Below are positions 36,473 to 45,945 of a stretch of DNA of 64,000 nucleotides, in pieces; position 1 is the first letter of the stretch; the number at the start of each line of letters is the position of its first letter. This DNA comes from SIG32 sp045652525. Its GTDB lineage: Bacteria; Cyanobacteriota; Vampirovibrionia; Gastranaerophilales; Gastranaerophilaceae. The DNA lies in the NCBI GenBank assembly GCA_045652525.1, contig JAZRUK010000031.1, positions 17,632 through 81,631 of the forward strand. The letters run 5' to 3'. A model generated the notes under the pieces. The model did no database searches, was not told the origin of the DNA, and worked only from the letters and a program-made list of their open reading frames with translations. Position numbers and translations under genes: made by a program.

Positions 36473-37076
36473 TTTGAACAAACAAGCTTATGATATCATT
36501 TAATGCGGCATATTGTCGTTGGTATTTTTGAGCTTGTTTTTCTAATAATCCTATTTGTTTTTTATATTCCAAAATAGATGCTTGGCATTCGCGAGAAGAA
36601 TTATTTAATCCTTCTTGAACTTGTTGAGCTTCTTGCAAAACGCTTTTCATTGAGATTCCAAGAGCTTCCATAGTTTGCTTAATAATCATTGCACCAGTTT
36701 GTTTAGTTACTCCAGTAGGAAGTTTGGTAATCAATTGTTTTAATACAGCAACATTTGATGGGATTTCAAAATCATCCAATTCTGAAGAAACAAAAGGTTG
36801 TGGAGTTGCAATGTTAATTTGAGGAGCTATTGTTTCGGCAAAAACAGGTTCAGAAATAACAGGTTCTTCAGATACAACATCTTCCACGATATCTTCTTCG
36901 TCGAAATTATTAATTTCAGGTTCTACTGAAGAATCAAAAGAACTTGGAATTTCAACATCAAAATCATTACTAATAAACTCATTTGTTGAGTTTGGGGTAA
37001 CCTCAATATCTGTTTGCATTTTTAATGCTTCAACTATTTTTTTACCTACACCCTCTGTCATTCTGTTATTTGCCAT
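36462..37076 (-). CDS. Unknown acidic protein with C-terminal coiled coil
   Basis: The 204-residue product has an acidic, low-complexity N-terminal half (residues 25-100), then a conserved-looking helical part (VLKQLITKLPTGVTKQTGAM near 108) and a coiled coil to the end. I do not recognise it. It overlaps the 36146 gene tail to tail by 11 bases and has a good sigma-70 promoter. Confidence 0.7.
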   Translation of the reverse strand: MANNRMTEGVGKKIVEALKMQTDIEVTPNSTNEFISNDFDVEIPSSFDSSVEPEINNFDEEDIVEDVVSEEPVISEPVFAETIAPQINIATPQPFVSSELDDFEIPSNVAVLKQLITKLPTGVTKQTGAMIIKQTMEALGISMKSVLQEAQQVQEGLNNSSRECQASILEYKKQIGLLEKQAQKYQRQYAALNDIISLFVQTNI

Positions 37077-37108
37077 TTTTCCCTCATTAAAGACTAATAT
37101 CTGGGTTT

Positions 37109-37137
37109 ATTTTAATTAAAACAAAAAAATAATTCAA
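37109..37137 (-). promoter_or_regulatory. Promoter of the 36462 gene
   Basis: On the minus strand TTGAAT (37137-37132) and TAAAAT (37114-37109) are 17 bases apart. Confidence 0.65.
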
Positions 37138-37174
37138 GAAAAAAACAAGATACTCTTAATAATACTAAATGTAA

Positions 37175-37203
37175 TTGCCTAGAGAGGCTTTTTGTGATAT
37201 TAT
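37175..37203 (+). promoter_or_regulatory. Promoter of the AICAR transformylase gene
   Basis: TTGCCT (37175-37180) and TATTAT (37198-37203) are 17 bases apart, 22 bases before the start codon. Confidence 0.6.
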
Positions 37204-37225
37204 GTAGGAGATTTGAGGGGATTTT

Positions 37226-38158
37226 ATGAAAGAGTATAAGTTAGAAAAAATTAAAGATTTGAGATATGGTGAAAATCCGCATCAAAAAGCAGGACTATAT
37301 AAAGCTTCTGAGATGGTGGATTATGAAGTGTTGTTTGGTAATGAATTAAGTTATGACAATCTTTTGAATATATATGAATTGTCTCGTGTGCTTAGTGAAT
37401 TTTATGATATGAATGCTGTTGGAATTATAAAGCACCAAACAGGTTGTGGATTAGCGTTAGGCAGAACTACAGAAGAAGCATATAATAAAGCTTTTGATTG
37501 TGATCCAATAGGTGCATTTTATGGTACTATTGGATTTACTCATACACTAGACTATGATACTGCAAAACATATAAATTCTATGGGTGTAAAAGCTCTTATA
37601 GCTCCTGATTTCCATCCTAAAGCTTTAGAATTATTAAAAGATAATCCATCTATCAAATTAGTTAGAGTTAATACTCCTTTAAAAGACATTGGTAAGATGT
37701 GTAAAGAAGAAGTTGTAGTGACACCTTTCGGTGTTTTAATTCAAGATAAAAATGTTAGTGAATTGAATAAGGATTTATTCAAAGTAGTAACAAAGGTAAA
37801 ACCAACAACGGAACAGATTGAAGATGCAGTGTTTGCTTGGAAGATTGCAAAGCATGCAAGATCGGATGCCGCGGTAATAGTAAAAGATTTTGCAACGATA
37901 GGTATTTCTCAGAGTGAAACTAGTTGTGCATTAGCAATTGATGAAGCTTTAAAATTCGCTTGTGATAGAGCAAAAGATGCGGTATTAGCGACAGATGGAG
38001 TGATATATTCTCATGATGCTATATATGCTGCAGCTCAATCAAGAATTGGCTTAATAATTCAGCCTGGTGGTTCATCAAAAGATCATGAGCTAATTGCTTT
38101 GGCAGATAAGTTTGGTATTTCAATGATATTTACAGGGATAAGGAATCAAAGGCATTAA
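37226..38158 (+). CDS. Standalone AICAR transformylase (PurH C-terminal domain only)
   Basis: The enzyme would formylate AICAR to FAICAR in purine synthesis. RYGENPHQKA near residue 13, the Lys-His pair in IKHQTGCG near 70 and IIQPGGSSKDHELIALADK, ending MIFTGIRNQRH, are AICAR transformylase signatures. The usual KHNNPCG motif is altered to KHQTGCG. The N-terminal IMP cyclohydrolase (MGS-like) domain of bifunctional PurH is absent: the protein starts at the transformylase domain and is 310 residues, so the last ring-closure step must be supplied elsewhere. TGAGGGG precedes the ATG. Confidence 0.85.
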   Translation: MKEYKLEKIKDLRYGENPHQKAGLYKASEMVDYEVLFGNELSYDNLLNIYELSRVLSEFYDMNAVGIIKHQTGCGLALGRTTEEAYNKAFDCDPIGAFYGTIGFTHTLDYDTAKHINSMGVKALIAPDFHPKALELLKDNPSIKLVRVNTPLKDIGKMCKEEVVVTPFGVLIQDKNVSELNKDLFKVVTKVKPTTEQIEDAVFAWKIAKHARSDAAVIVKDFATIGISQSETSCALAIDEALKFACDRAKDAVLATDGVIYSHDAIYAAAQSRIGLIIQPGGSSKDHELIALADKFGISMIFTGIRNQRH

Positions 38159-38160
38159 TT

Positions 38161-38604
38161 ATGGAAATCAAATCGTGGGATGATTATTTTTTGGATTTAG
38201 CAAAAACTTGTGCAAGTAGATCAAATTGCATCAGAGCTCAGGTTGGTGCAGTTATTGTTGGCGATGATAAAAAAATTAAAGCAACAGGCTATAATGGTAC
38301 ACCATCAAAAGTTGAATCTTGTTATGAACGTGGTGAATGTTACAGGATGAAAAATAACATTCCGTCAGGAACTTGTTATGAAACTTGCCGTTCTATTCAC
38401 GCAGAACAAAATGCGATTATACAAGCCGGACAAGATAGATGTAAAGATGCAACGATGTATATTTGGGGACATAATTTCATTTGTATTTTGTGTAAAAGGT
38501 TCATAGTGCAATCTGGTATAAAAAACTGTGTTCTAAAAAAAGATGAAAATTCTCCAATTATTCGAGTTTCAGTTGACGATATAAGAAACGAATTAAATGC
38601 ATAA
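38161..38604 (+). CDS. dCMP deaminase (ComEB family)
   Basis: The 147-residue product deaminates dCMP to dUMP for dTTP synthesis. The zinc site is visible as SIHAEQNAI (His and catalytic Glu) and CILC in place of the common PCxxC; ATGYNGTPSKVESC is the substrate-loop signature. It follows the AICAR transformylase stop by two bases, so the two nucleotide genes form a unit. Confidence 0.9.
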   Translation: MEIKSWDDYFLDLAKTCASRSNCIRAQVGAVIVGDDKKIKATGYNGTPSKVESCYERGECYRMKNNIPSGTCYETCRSIHAEQNAIIQAGQDRCKDATMYIWGHNFICILCKRFIVQSGIKNCVLKKDENSPIIRVSVDDIRNELNA

Positions 38605-38627
38605 AAGAACCTTCGGGTTCTTTTTTT
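38603..38627 (+). terminator. Terminator after the deaminase gene
   Basis: AAAAGAACC-TTCG-GGTTCTTTT is a stable stem with a TTCG tetraloop and a T7 tail. Confidence 0.85.
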
Positions 38628-38714
38628 CATGACTTTTTTATGAAAATCATTAAATACTTAGTATGAAATTGTCCATTTTTTCTACATAGAACGGATGATT
38701 TTTGCTAGGTAGAG

Positions 38715-38744
38715 TGAACATATTCGGCAAAATTACGATAGAAT
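38715..38744 (+). promoter_or_regulatory. Candidate promoter of the fliE-flhA operon
   Basis: TGAACA (38715-38720) and TAGAAT (38739-38744) are 18 bases apart. It does not fit the sigma-28 consensus. Confidence 0.4.
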
Positions 38745-38767
38745 AATTATAGAAAGGCGAGGCAAAA

Positions 38768-39109
38768 ATGTTTAAAGGTTTTTATCCGCAATACGACTTG
38801 GCAGGAAGAATACAACACACAAAAATGGATTCCGGATTTAATGGGATTCCGTCAGCTCGTATGGGTAGAGTTGAAGGGACTTCATCACCTGACTTTAAAC
38901 AAGTAATGTCTGGTCTTATTGAAAATTTCAATGCAGAATTGAATGCTCCAGACAATTTGTTGAAAGATGCTATGTCAGGTAATAACAATGTCGATATTCA
39001 CGATGTTATGACTGCAATGGCAAAATCAGAAGTTAGTGTAAACGTAGCGACACAAATGGTCGGAAAAGTTATTCAAGCTTATGATAGGATTATGCAAATT
39101 CAAGTGTAG
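38768..39109 (+). CDS. fliE: Flagellar hook-basal body protein FliE
   Basis: FliE joins the MS ring to the rod. The 113-residue product ends with the family helix VDIHDVMTAMAKSEVSVNVA followed by QMVGKVIQAYDRIMQIQV. It opens a block fliE-fliF-fliG-fliH-flhA and is preceded by AGAAAGGCGAGG. Confidence 0.88.
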   Translation: MFKGFYPQYDLAGRIQHTKMDSGFNGIPSARMGRVEGTSSPDFKQVMSGLIENFNAELNAPDNLLKDAMSGNNNVDIHDVMTAMAKSEVSVNVATQMVGKVIQAYDRIMQIQV

Positions 39110-39145
39110 TAAAATAATAATTATTAATTAGATAGTGGGACGGAA

Positions 39146-40789
39146 ATGGACTTTCAAAAACTTTTAGAAAATAAACCTTTATTATTTGGGATTATAGGCG
39201 CTATTGTTATAGTTTTGGCGTTATTTGTTGCGATAGGTACTGCTAATTCATCAAAAGGTGGTAATGGCGCAGCTCGTGTTGTTAGTGAAAAGGTTATAAA
39301 AGAGCCTTTGGATTTATTAACTACAGATAATTTGGGTAAAGCGATTGAAATTCAGGCGCTTCTTGCTAGAGAAGGTATTGATGCAAGTCGTAAACTTGAT
39401 GGTACAAAATCAACAATTTTCTTAAAACAATATACTCTTTCACAAAAAGACGCTGCACTTTTGGCTATTGTTAAAAGTGGGTTAATGGACCAAAATGTTG
39501 GCTTAGAAATTTTTGATAAAGGCGATTTTACATCAACTAAAGAAGATAAAAGAATTAGACTTGCAAGAGCGATTAACGGCGAACTTGCGAGATTAATTCG
39601 TAAAATTCCTCCAATTGAAAATGCATCTGTATTTATTTCAATACCAGAGCAAACAATGTTTACATCAATGCAAAAGCCTGTAACCGCAACTGTTCAAATC
39701 AATATCCCAGCAGGCGATAAACTTGATCAAATAAAAGTTAAAGCAATAACAAACCTTTTATTGGGTAGTGTTACTGGTTTAACTTCAGATAATATTGCTA
39801 TAACAGATACTAATGGTAATGTTTATACAAGTATTATTGATGCTCAAGATGAAATGCTTGAAAAGTTACAAGAAAATGATAAATATATGCAACAAAAAGT
39901 TGCAGTTCAGTTAGATAGACTTATAGGTAAAGGAAATTACGTAGTTACTGTAAGTACTTTTTTAAGACAGGCACCTGTAGAGAAATTTACAATTGAGTAT
40001 GATCCAACTAAAAAAACAGCAGTTACAGAACAAAATTTCACTGAAGGTTTGGGAGATCAAACTCAAGATGTTAATAGAAATGTAAATGCGGTGAGTGTAT
40101 ATCTTCCAAACGGTTTAGCATCTGGTTCTTCTGATTCTTCACAAAACAGAAGTTATTCTAGATCTGCTACAGAAACCCAATACGGTGTAACTAAAGTTCA
40201 AACTAATGAATATATTAAACCTGGTGTTGTTGAAGAAATTTCAATAGCTGTAACTTTGGAAAAATCAGCACTTCCTACAAATACAACATTGGAAGAATTA
40301 AAACAATTAATCGCAAATGCAGCAAGTCCAAAAGCAAGTGCAAGAAATGTATCAATCGCATTTTCAGATTCTACAGATCCATACTTAGCTTCAGATAGAC
40401 CAGTAAACTTGCCAAAACCTGATGAAACAGGTAATCCTTGGTGGCTTACAATTGCACTTTCAGCTGTTGGTTTGTTGATTTTATTCAAGGTCGTTTCAGA
40501 TAAAGTTAAGAGAGTTCAAGAAGCAAATAGACAAGAAGTAGAAGCTTTAAGAGCAAAAGCTGCAGAACAAGAAAGACAATTGAGTGATATTAATTCACGT
40601 GCAGCTCAGTTAACACAAAGACAGTCTGAATTGGCGCAAAATTTACTAGAACAACAACAAAGAGAATATATTCCTCAGCAAGATGAAGGAGCGTTGTTAG
40701 AATCATTGGCAAATGTATCAGCTGAAATGTCAGATGCAGATGCTGATGAAGCGGGCGAAAAAATTAAGAGTTGGATAGAACAAGGTTAG
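39146..40789 (+). CDS. fliF: Flagellar MS-ring protein FliF
   Basis: The 547-residue product has a membrane helix at about residues 12-32, the YscJ/FliF ring domain (AIEIQALLAREGIDAS near 70; NASVFISIPEQTMFTSM near 160) and a second membrane helix near 432-452. The C-terminal tail, rich in Glu and Gln, would bind FliG. Position between fliE and fliG confirms it. Confidence 0.93.
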   Translation: MDFQKLLENKPLLFGIIGAIVIVLALFVAIGTANSSKGGNGAARVVSEKVIKEPLDLLTTDNLGKAIEIQALLAREGIDASRKLDGTKSTIFLKQYTLSQKDAALLAIVKSGLMDQNVGLEIFDKGDFTSTKEDKRIRLARAINGELARLIRKIPPIENASVFISIPEQTMFTSMQKPVTATVQINIPAGDKLDQIKVKAITNLLLGSVTGLTSDNIAITDTNGNVYTSIIDAQDEMLEKLQENDKYMQQKVAVQLDRLIGKGNYVVTVSTFLRQAPVEKFTIEYDPTKKTAVTEQNFTEGLGDQTQDVNRNVNAVSVYLPNGLASGSSDSSQNRSYSRSATETQYGVTKVQTNEYIKPGVVEEISIAVTLEKSALPTNTTLEELKQLIANAASPKASARNVSIAFSDSTDPYLASDRPVNLPKPDETGNPWWLTIALSAVGLLILFKVVSDKVKRVQEANRQEVEALRAKAAEQERQLSDINSRAAQLTQRQSELAQNLLEQQQREYIPQQDEGALLESLANVSAEMSDADADEAGEKIKSWIEQG

Positions 40790-40798
40790 TAATTTGTA

Positions 40799-41809
40799 AT
40801 GGCGATAAAAGGATTTAATTATCAAGAATTTGCACAAAATCTTACGATGCAGGCACAAGAGCTTGTACCGCAAGATTTTGCTGAATATGAAAAGCAATAC
40901 GTCGTTAATACGTTACTTAATTTTTCAACATTAGCTGGCGAAGCCATTTATAATGATACCGAATCGAATTTTAATGCTGATCAGGCAATGATGATTACGC
41001 AAATTATTGCGGAATGGTCATTCCATAAATCAGTTGACTTGATTCGTTCGGGGATTCCTCAAGAATTTTGGGATCCTATCATGCAAAAGATTGCATTTAC
41101 AATTTTTGAGATTGCAAAGCAAACTTTTAGACAAGGTTTACCACAAGATCAAATTTTACAGTTAATAGAACACCATGTTAAAAAAACATATGTTGATGCT
41201 ATTGCAGAACTAAAAGACAAAGGTTTTATTGATCAAGCATTAATGGATCAGGCATCGTCACAATCAAATATTGATGCAATGACTCAACAAATGAATGAAG
41301 AGCAAATGGCACAGCAACAGGTTCAAGAACAGCCAGAAGTTCCTCAAGGTGGTGCAATGCCTCCACAAGCGGTAAACCAATCTGTTGTGAGTGATCCAAT
41401 TACTCCAAAAGTTATGAAGCTTGCGACAGTTGCGCTTGTTTTTCAGCGCATGAAACAAGAAAAAGTTCAGTCTTATTTGGATAAATTTAGTCCAGATGAC
41501 GCTCAAACTGTTATCAAATATATGGGAATGCGAGATTTAGATAATCGTATTAGTGTTCCAACAACTATGAAATGTTTAAACGAAATTCGTACAAATTTAC
41601 CTAAGACTCATGAATTTAGTCAATCTAAAATTTTAATGCGAGTACAAAAAGCAACAGAGGGTATGGACAAGCAACAATTAGAAACATTGTTAAGAGCTGA
41701 ACGATTAAAGGTAAAACGCTTTATTTTCAATGCTTTAGAGGGTGAATATTATGAAATTCCACCAAAAGTTGCTAATATTATTGCCACACATATAGAAGAT
41801 AGTGTATAA
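40799..41809 (+). CDS. fliG: Flagellar motor switch protein FliG
   Basis: FliG couples the stator to rotor rotation. The C-terminal half fits (KLATVALVFQRMKQEKVQSY near 205; ESMD-like KATEGMDKQQLETLLRA near 285). The N-terminal half is divergent and contains a Gln- and Pro-rich linker near residues 160-195 that is unusual. The call rests largely on position between fliF and fliH and on length. Confidence 0.7.
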   Translation: MAIKGFNYQEFAQNLTMQAQELVPQDFAEYEKQYVVNTLLNFSTLAGEAIYNDTESNFNADQAMMITQIIAEWSFHKSVDLIRSGIPQEFWDPIMQKIAFTIFEIAKQTFRQGLPQDQILQLIEHHVKKTYVDAIAELKDKGFIDQALMDQASSQSNIDAMTQQMNEEQMAQQQVQEQPEVPQGGAMPPQAVNQSVVSDPITPKVMKLATVALVFQRMKQEKVQSYLDKFSPDDAQTVIKYMGMRDLDNRISVPTTMKCLNEIRTNLPKTHEFSQSKILMRVQKATEGMDKQQLETLLRAERLKVKRFIFNALEGEYYEIPPKVANIIATHIEDSV

Positions 41810-41821
41810 TAATATTGAATC

Positions 41822-42511
41822 ATGATTATTAAAAAGAAAAAACAACAACCAGAGGAGGTAATTGCTGAGGAGTTACCTGTACAAGAAGAGCGAGTCGAAG
41901 ATGGTACTGTCGATTTGTTCAATCTTGACAATATTGACTTCAAACAGCGAAATGAACGACGTAGAGGGGACAGACGTCGTGGTTTTAGGCGTATTGATGA
42001 CAGAAATTTAATTTCTAGGGCAAGAGAAGAAGCAGATGCAATTAGGGAAGCTGCGGCTAAGGAAGGTTATCAAGAAGGGATTAGTGCAGCTAGGGCTGAT
42101 ATTGATATGTTAAGAGAGTCAATGTCAAGATTTGTAAATGCAAAACAAGAAGTATTTGATAAAATAGCTCCAGAAATTTTGTCAATTAGTGTTGATATTG
42201 CTAAAAAAATTATTAAAAAAGAATTATCACAAACGCCGGAACTTTTGATAGATAGTGTAATGGCAATATTAAAAGGTTTGTCAAAAGAAGAAACAAAAAT
42301 AATGATCAGATCAAATCCTGCACAGGTTGGAATGTTAAAAAGTGAAGTTTCAGAAATTGCGACACAGATGGGATTAGATGCTAAAATTGTGGTGATTCCT
42401 GATGATGCAATAATGGAAGGCGGATGTGTGGTAACAACAACAAACGGGGTTGTCGATGCAACCATCGAAACACAGTTGACAATTATTAGTGAGGCGCTTA
42501 GAGAAATTTAA
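41822..42511 (+). CDS. fliH: Flagellar export regulator FliH
   Basis: FliH links the export ATPase to the C ring. The 229-residue product has a very basic stretch (RNERRRGDRRRGFRR near residue 41), a helical alanine/glutamate-rich segment (AREEADAIREAAAKEGYQEG) and a C-terminal domain like FliH/HrpE (GGCVVTTTNGVVDATIETQL). The stop overlaps the flhA start as TAATG. Confidence 0.82.
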   Translation: MIIKKKKQQPEEVIAEELPVQEERVEDGTVDLFNLDNIDFKQRNERRRGDRRRGFRRIDDRNLISRAREEADAIREAAAKEGYQEGISAARADIDMLRESMSRFVNAKQEVFDKIAPEILSISVDIAKKIIKKELSQTPELLIDSVMAILKGLSKEETKIMIRSNPAQVGMLKSEVSEIATQMGLDAKIVVIPDDAIMEGGCVVTTTNGVVDATIETQLTIISEALREI

Positions 42512-44604
42512 TGGCACAGGGACAATCAACAGGTAATCCAATAAGTGAAATTTTTATGGCGGTGTTTGTATTAACACTTCTATTAATTTTGCTTGTTGAA
42601 ATGCCGACTTGGGTTATTAACTTTTCAATTGCACTAAATATTACTCTTGGTATTGTACTTTTAATGATAGCCTTGTATGTTCAAAAAACTCTTGAATTGG
42701 CATCGTTTCCATCAATTATTTTGATTGGTACAATGTTTCGTTTAGTACTTTCAATTGCGTCAACAAGGTTGATTTTGGCAAGAGGCGAGGCCGGCGAGGT
42801 TATTGAAGCATTTGGTCAATTCGTAACTGGTGGTAATATGGTTGTCGGGGGTGTAATTTTCTTGATTATCACCGTTGTACAGTTCATGGTAATTACAAAA
42901 GGTGCGGAACGTATCGCCGAAGTTGCTGCTCGTTTTGCATTAGACGCAATGCCCGGTAAACAGATGACAATTGATGCCGATTTTAACGCGGGCTTAATAT
43001 CTCCTGAAGAAGCTACTAAAAAACGTGAAGACTTGCAAAGAGAATCAAACTTGTTCGGTTCTATGGATGGTGCGATGAAGTTCGTAAAAGGGGATACTAT
43101 TGCAGGTATCATCATCGTAATCATTAACATTGTTGGTGGTTTGTGTGTTGGTTGCTTAATGAACCAAATGCCAATAGCAGATGCTGTTGCTAAATATACA
43201 ATCTTGACAATTGGTGATGGTTTGGCATCACAGGTTCCATCACTTTTAATGTCAATTGCAGCTGGTGTATTTATGACTCGTTCATCTGCTCAAAGTTCAT
43301 CTTTGGGTGCTGATGTTGCAGGTCAGATTATGAGTAAGCCATATTCATTATTCTTTGCATCAGGATTCTTGATGCTACTTGCTATTACTGGGCCAGTAAC
43401 TGGTTTGCCTTGGTTTCCATTCTTGTTATTCTCTATTGGTATTGGTATTGCAGGATTTTCTGTATTAATTAATGCCGATGTACAATCTCAATTGGGACAA
43501 TTAGAAAATGTTCGTCAAAATATGCAGGATTTGGTTAACCCGAACCGTATGTATGAACGTTTAGGCGTTGACGTATTGAGTTTGCAGGTTGGTTCTAACT
43601 TGCTTGTAATTGCTGACCCTGACCAAGAAGGTCAATTACTTGCTAAAATTGCCGCCTTACGTCAAAGAGTTACAGATGAATTGGGTTATATTTTACCAAA
43701 CATAAGAATTATGGACTCATCTGCGTTAGATGCGAATGAATATATGATTTCTATTCGTGGTAATACTGTTGCAACAGGTTATGTTTATCCTGGCAGATTG
43801 ATGGTAATTGCTGATCAATGGGATTCAATGAGAAAAGAAGTTCCTGATGACGCTATTATTGGTATTGACCCAACATATCAAACACAAGCCTATTGGATTA
43901 CGACTGAAGATGCAAAAACTGCACGTTCAGTTACTGCAGTAGACTCAACAGATGTTATTGTCACACACTTACAAGAATGTGTAAGAAAACACGTTGATGA
44001 TGTAATGACAAAAACAGATGTTCTTAAACTCATGGAACTTGTTAGATCTCAAGACCCTACACTCGTCAACGATCTAGTTCCTACAATCATTTCTACAAGT
44101 GACTTGAGAAAAATATTTGTTAACTTGATTCGTGAAAAAGTTTCTATCAAAGATATCATTTTTGTATTTGAAAGACTTTGTGATTACGCAAGATTTTCAA
44201 AAGAGCCGGATATTTTGTCAGAACGTTTAAGAGCTGCATTAGGTCGTCAAATTTGTTTATCTAACGTCCAAGAAGATAAGGTATTATATGCTTTAACGCT
44301 TTCTCCTGAATGGGAAAAAATCCTTGATGATAGTTGTCAAAGAACAGAGCTCGGTACAATGTTCTTATTAAATCCAATGCAAGTTCAAGAATTAATTGAA
44401 ACTTCTGCGACTACATTAATGAGAGCGCATCAGGCTTGTGGTAAACAACCAGTTGTACTGTGTTCTCCAAGAATTAGATTGCCGTTGTATCAACTTTTAG
44501 AACGTCATATTCCGACTATTGTTGTTATTTCATATTCTGAATTGATTACGGATATTAAGGTTGAAGCAATAGATACAATTGGCGAATCTTATGCAATGGA
44601 TTAA
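42511..44604 (+). CDS. flhA: Flagellar export gate protein FlhA
   Basis: FlhA is the nonameric gate of the flagellar type III export machine. The 697-residue product has eight membrane segments in the first half, the FHIPEP signature region (RLVLSIASTRLILARGEAGE near 72; AERIAEVAARFALDAMPGKQ near 132) and the large cytoplasmic domain after about 350. The export ATPase gene fliI, usually near fliH, does not follow. A nonflagellar type III system is a less likely alternative given fliE. Confidence 0.95.
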   Translation: MAQGQSTGNPISEIFMAVFVLTLLLILLVEMPTWVINFSIALNITLGIVLLMIALYVQKTLELASFPSIILIGTMFRLVLSIASTRLILARGEAGEVIEAFGQFVTGGNMVVGGVIFLIITVVQFMVITKGAERIAEVAARFALDAMPGKQMTIDADFNAGLISPEEATKKREDLQRESNLFGSMDGAMKFVKGDTIAGIIIVIINIVGGLCVGCLMNQMPIADAVAKYTILTIGDGLASQVPSLLMSIAAGVFMTRSSAQSSSLGADVAGQIMSKPYSLFFASGFLMLLAITGPVTGLPWFPFLLFSIGIGIAGFSVLINADVQSQLGQLENVRQNMQDLVNPNRMYERLGVDVLSLQVGSNLLVIADPDQEGQLLAKIAALRQRVTDELGYILPNIRIMDSSALDANEYMISIRGNTVATGYVYPGRLMVIADQWDSMRKEVPDDAIIGIDPTYQTQAYWITTEDAKTARSVTAVDSTDVIVTHLQECVRKHVDDVMTKTDVLKLMELVRSQDPTLVNDLVPTIISTSDLRKIFVNLIREKVSIKDIIFVFERLCDYARFSKEPDILSERLRAALGRQICLSNVQEDKVLYALTLSPEWEKILDDSCQRTELGTMFLLNPMQVQELIETSATTLMRAHQACGKQPVVLCSPRIRLPLYQLLERHIPTIVVISYSELITDIKVEAIDTIGESYAMD

Positions 44605-44607
44605 TAA

Positions 44608-44817
44608 ATGTTGAAAAAAATATTTACGTTTTTAATAACAATCTATCAAAAAATTTCAAGGTTAACTCCTCCGGTTTGTCGTTTTACTCCAACGTGTTCT
44701 GAATACATGAAGCAGGCAATTCAGAAATATGGTGTTTTAAAAGGTGGCTGGTTGGGAATTAAAAGAATTTGTCGTTGTCATCCGCTAAATCCAGGTGGAT
44801 ACGATCCTGTTCCTTAA
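44608..44817 (+). CDS. yidD: Membrane protein insertion efficiency factor YidD
   Basis: This 69-residue product has the YidD signature CRFTPTCSEYMKQAIQKYG and ends GWLGIKRICRCHPLNPGGYD. YidD assists YidC-dependent insertion. It follows flhA by three bases, away from its common place beside rnpA and yidC. Confidence 0.93.
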   Translation: MLKKIFTFLITIYQKISRLTPPVCRFTPTCSEYMKQAIQKYGVLKGGWLGIKRICRCHPLNPGGYDPVP

Positions 44818-44818
44818 G

Positions 44819-44846
44819 TTGAATTATTTCATGTTCTTGATATAAT
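44819..44846 (+). promoter_or_regulatory. Candidate promoter, leaderless prfA
   Basis: TTGAAT (44819-44824), 16 bases, then a perfect TATAAT (44841-44846) that ends six bases before the prfA ATG. A transcript would begin at or next to the start codon. Confidence 0.5.
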
Positions 44847-44852
44847 TGAGTT

Positions 44853-45935
44853 ATGAAAGATATGTTAGACAAAATTCTTCAAATAGAGAAGAAATATAAG
44901 GAATTAGGTGAAACTTTATCAGATCCTGCAGTAATTCAGGATTATAATAAGTTTAGAGATTTATCAAAACAGCGTAAATCAATGGAAGAAACCGTTGAAT
45001 TATATTATGCTTGGAAAAGTGCGACAGATGCGATTGCAGAAGCAAAAGAAATGATTTTTGCAGAATCTGATGATGAAATGAAAGCATTTTTAAAAGCCGA
45101 AATGGAAGAAAATGAGGCAAAGCTTCCTGATTATGAAGAAAGAATGAAAATTCTTTTACTTCCACGAGATCCAATGGATGACAAGGATATTATGTTAGAA
45201 ATTCGTGGTGGTGCAGGTGGTGACGAAGCCAATATTTTTGCTGGTGATTTGGCAAGAATGTATATGCGTTTTGCAGATAAACAAGGTTGGCAGACTCAAG
45301 TTTTGAGTAAGACAGAATGCGAAGCTGGCGGATATTCTGAAATTATTATTTCAATGAAAGGTGATGCGGTTTATTCACAATTGAAATATGAATCAGGTGT
45401 GCACCGTGTTCAGCGTGTTCCAGCAACTGAATCTCAAGGTAGAGTTCATACATCAACTGCAACTGTAGCTGTAATGCCAGAGGTTGATGATGTTGAGGTT
45501 GAAATCAGACCTGAAGATATTGAGATGTCAACAGCAAGATCGGGTGGTGCTGGTGGTCAAAACGTAAACAAAGTTGAGACTGCAGCAAGATTATTCCACA
45601 AGCCTACAGGCATAATGATCTTTTGTACAGAAGAACGTTCACAGTTGCAAAACAAAGAACGTGCTATGCAAATTTTGAAAGCAAAGCTTTATGATATGGA
45701 AGTTCAAAAACAAATGCAAGAAATTACTGACTTGCGTCGTTCTCAAGTGGGTTCAGGAGATAGAAGTGAACGCATTAGAACTTACAACTTCCCTCAAGGT
45801 CGTCTGACTGACCACAGAATCAACCAAAACTTAAACGTTTGGACTGTAATTGATGGCGAACTTGAAGATTTGCTTAAATTGTTGATTGAGCACGACCAAA
45901 AGCTAAAATTGGAAAAATTAGCTCAAGTGAACTAA
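44853..45935 (+). CDS. prfA: Peptide chain release factor 1
   Basis: RF1 ends translation at UAA and UAG. The GGQ motif (SGGAGGQNVNKVET near residue 230) triggers peptidyl-tRNA hydrolysis, and PAT near 190 is the RF1-type stop-codon recognition tripeptide. The length of 360 is standard. A second ATG at 44862 is possible; neither has a clear ribosome-binding site. Confidence 0.95.
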   Translation: MKDMLDKILQIEKKYKELGETLSDPAVIQDYNKFRDLSKQRKSMEETVELYYAWKSATDAIAEAKEMIFAESDDEMKAFLKAEMEENEAKLPDYEERMKILLLPRDPMDDKDIMLEIRGGAGGDEANIFAGDLARMYMRFADKQGWQTQVLSKTECEAGGYSEIIISMKGDAVYSQLKYESGVHRVQRVPATESQGRVHTSTATVAVMPEVDDVEVEIRPEDIEMSTARSGGAGGQNVNKVETAARLFHKPTGIMIFCTEERSQLQNKERAMQILKAKLYDMEVQKQMQEITDLRRSQVGSGDRSERIRTYNFPQGRLTDHRINQNLNVWTVIDGELEDLLKLLIEHDQKLKLEKLAQVN

Positions 45936-45945
45936 GGTGGTGCCT

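Noticed and set aside
37172..37195. GCCT-AGAG-AGGC-TTTTT as a plus-strand terminator
   Set aside because: The stem is only four pairs and it lies within a well-spaced promoter for the next gene.
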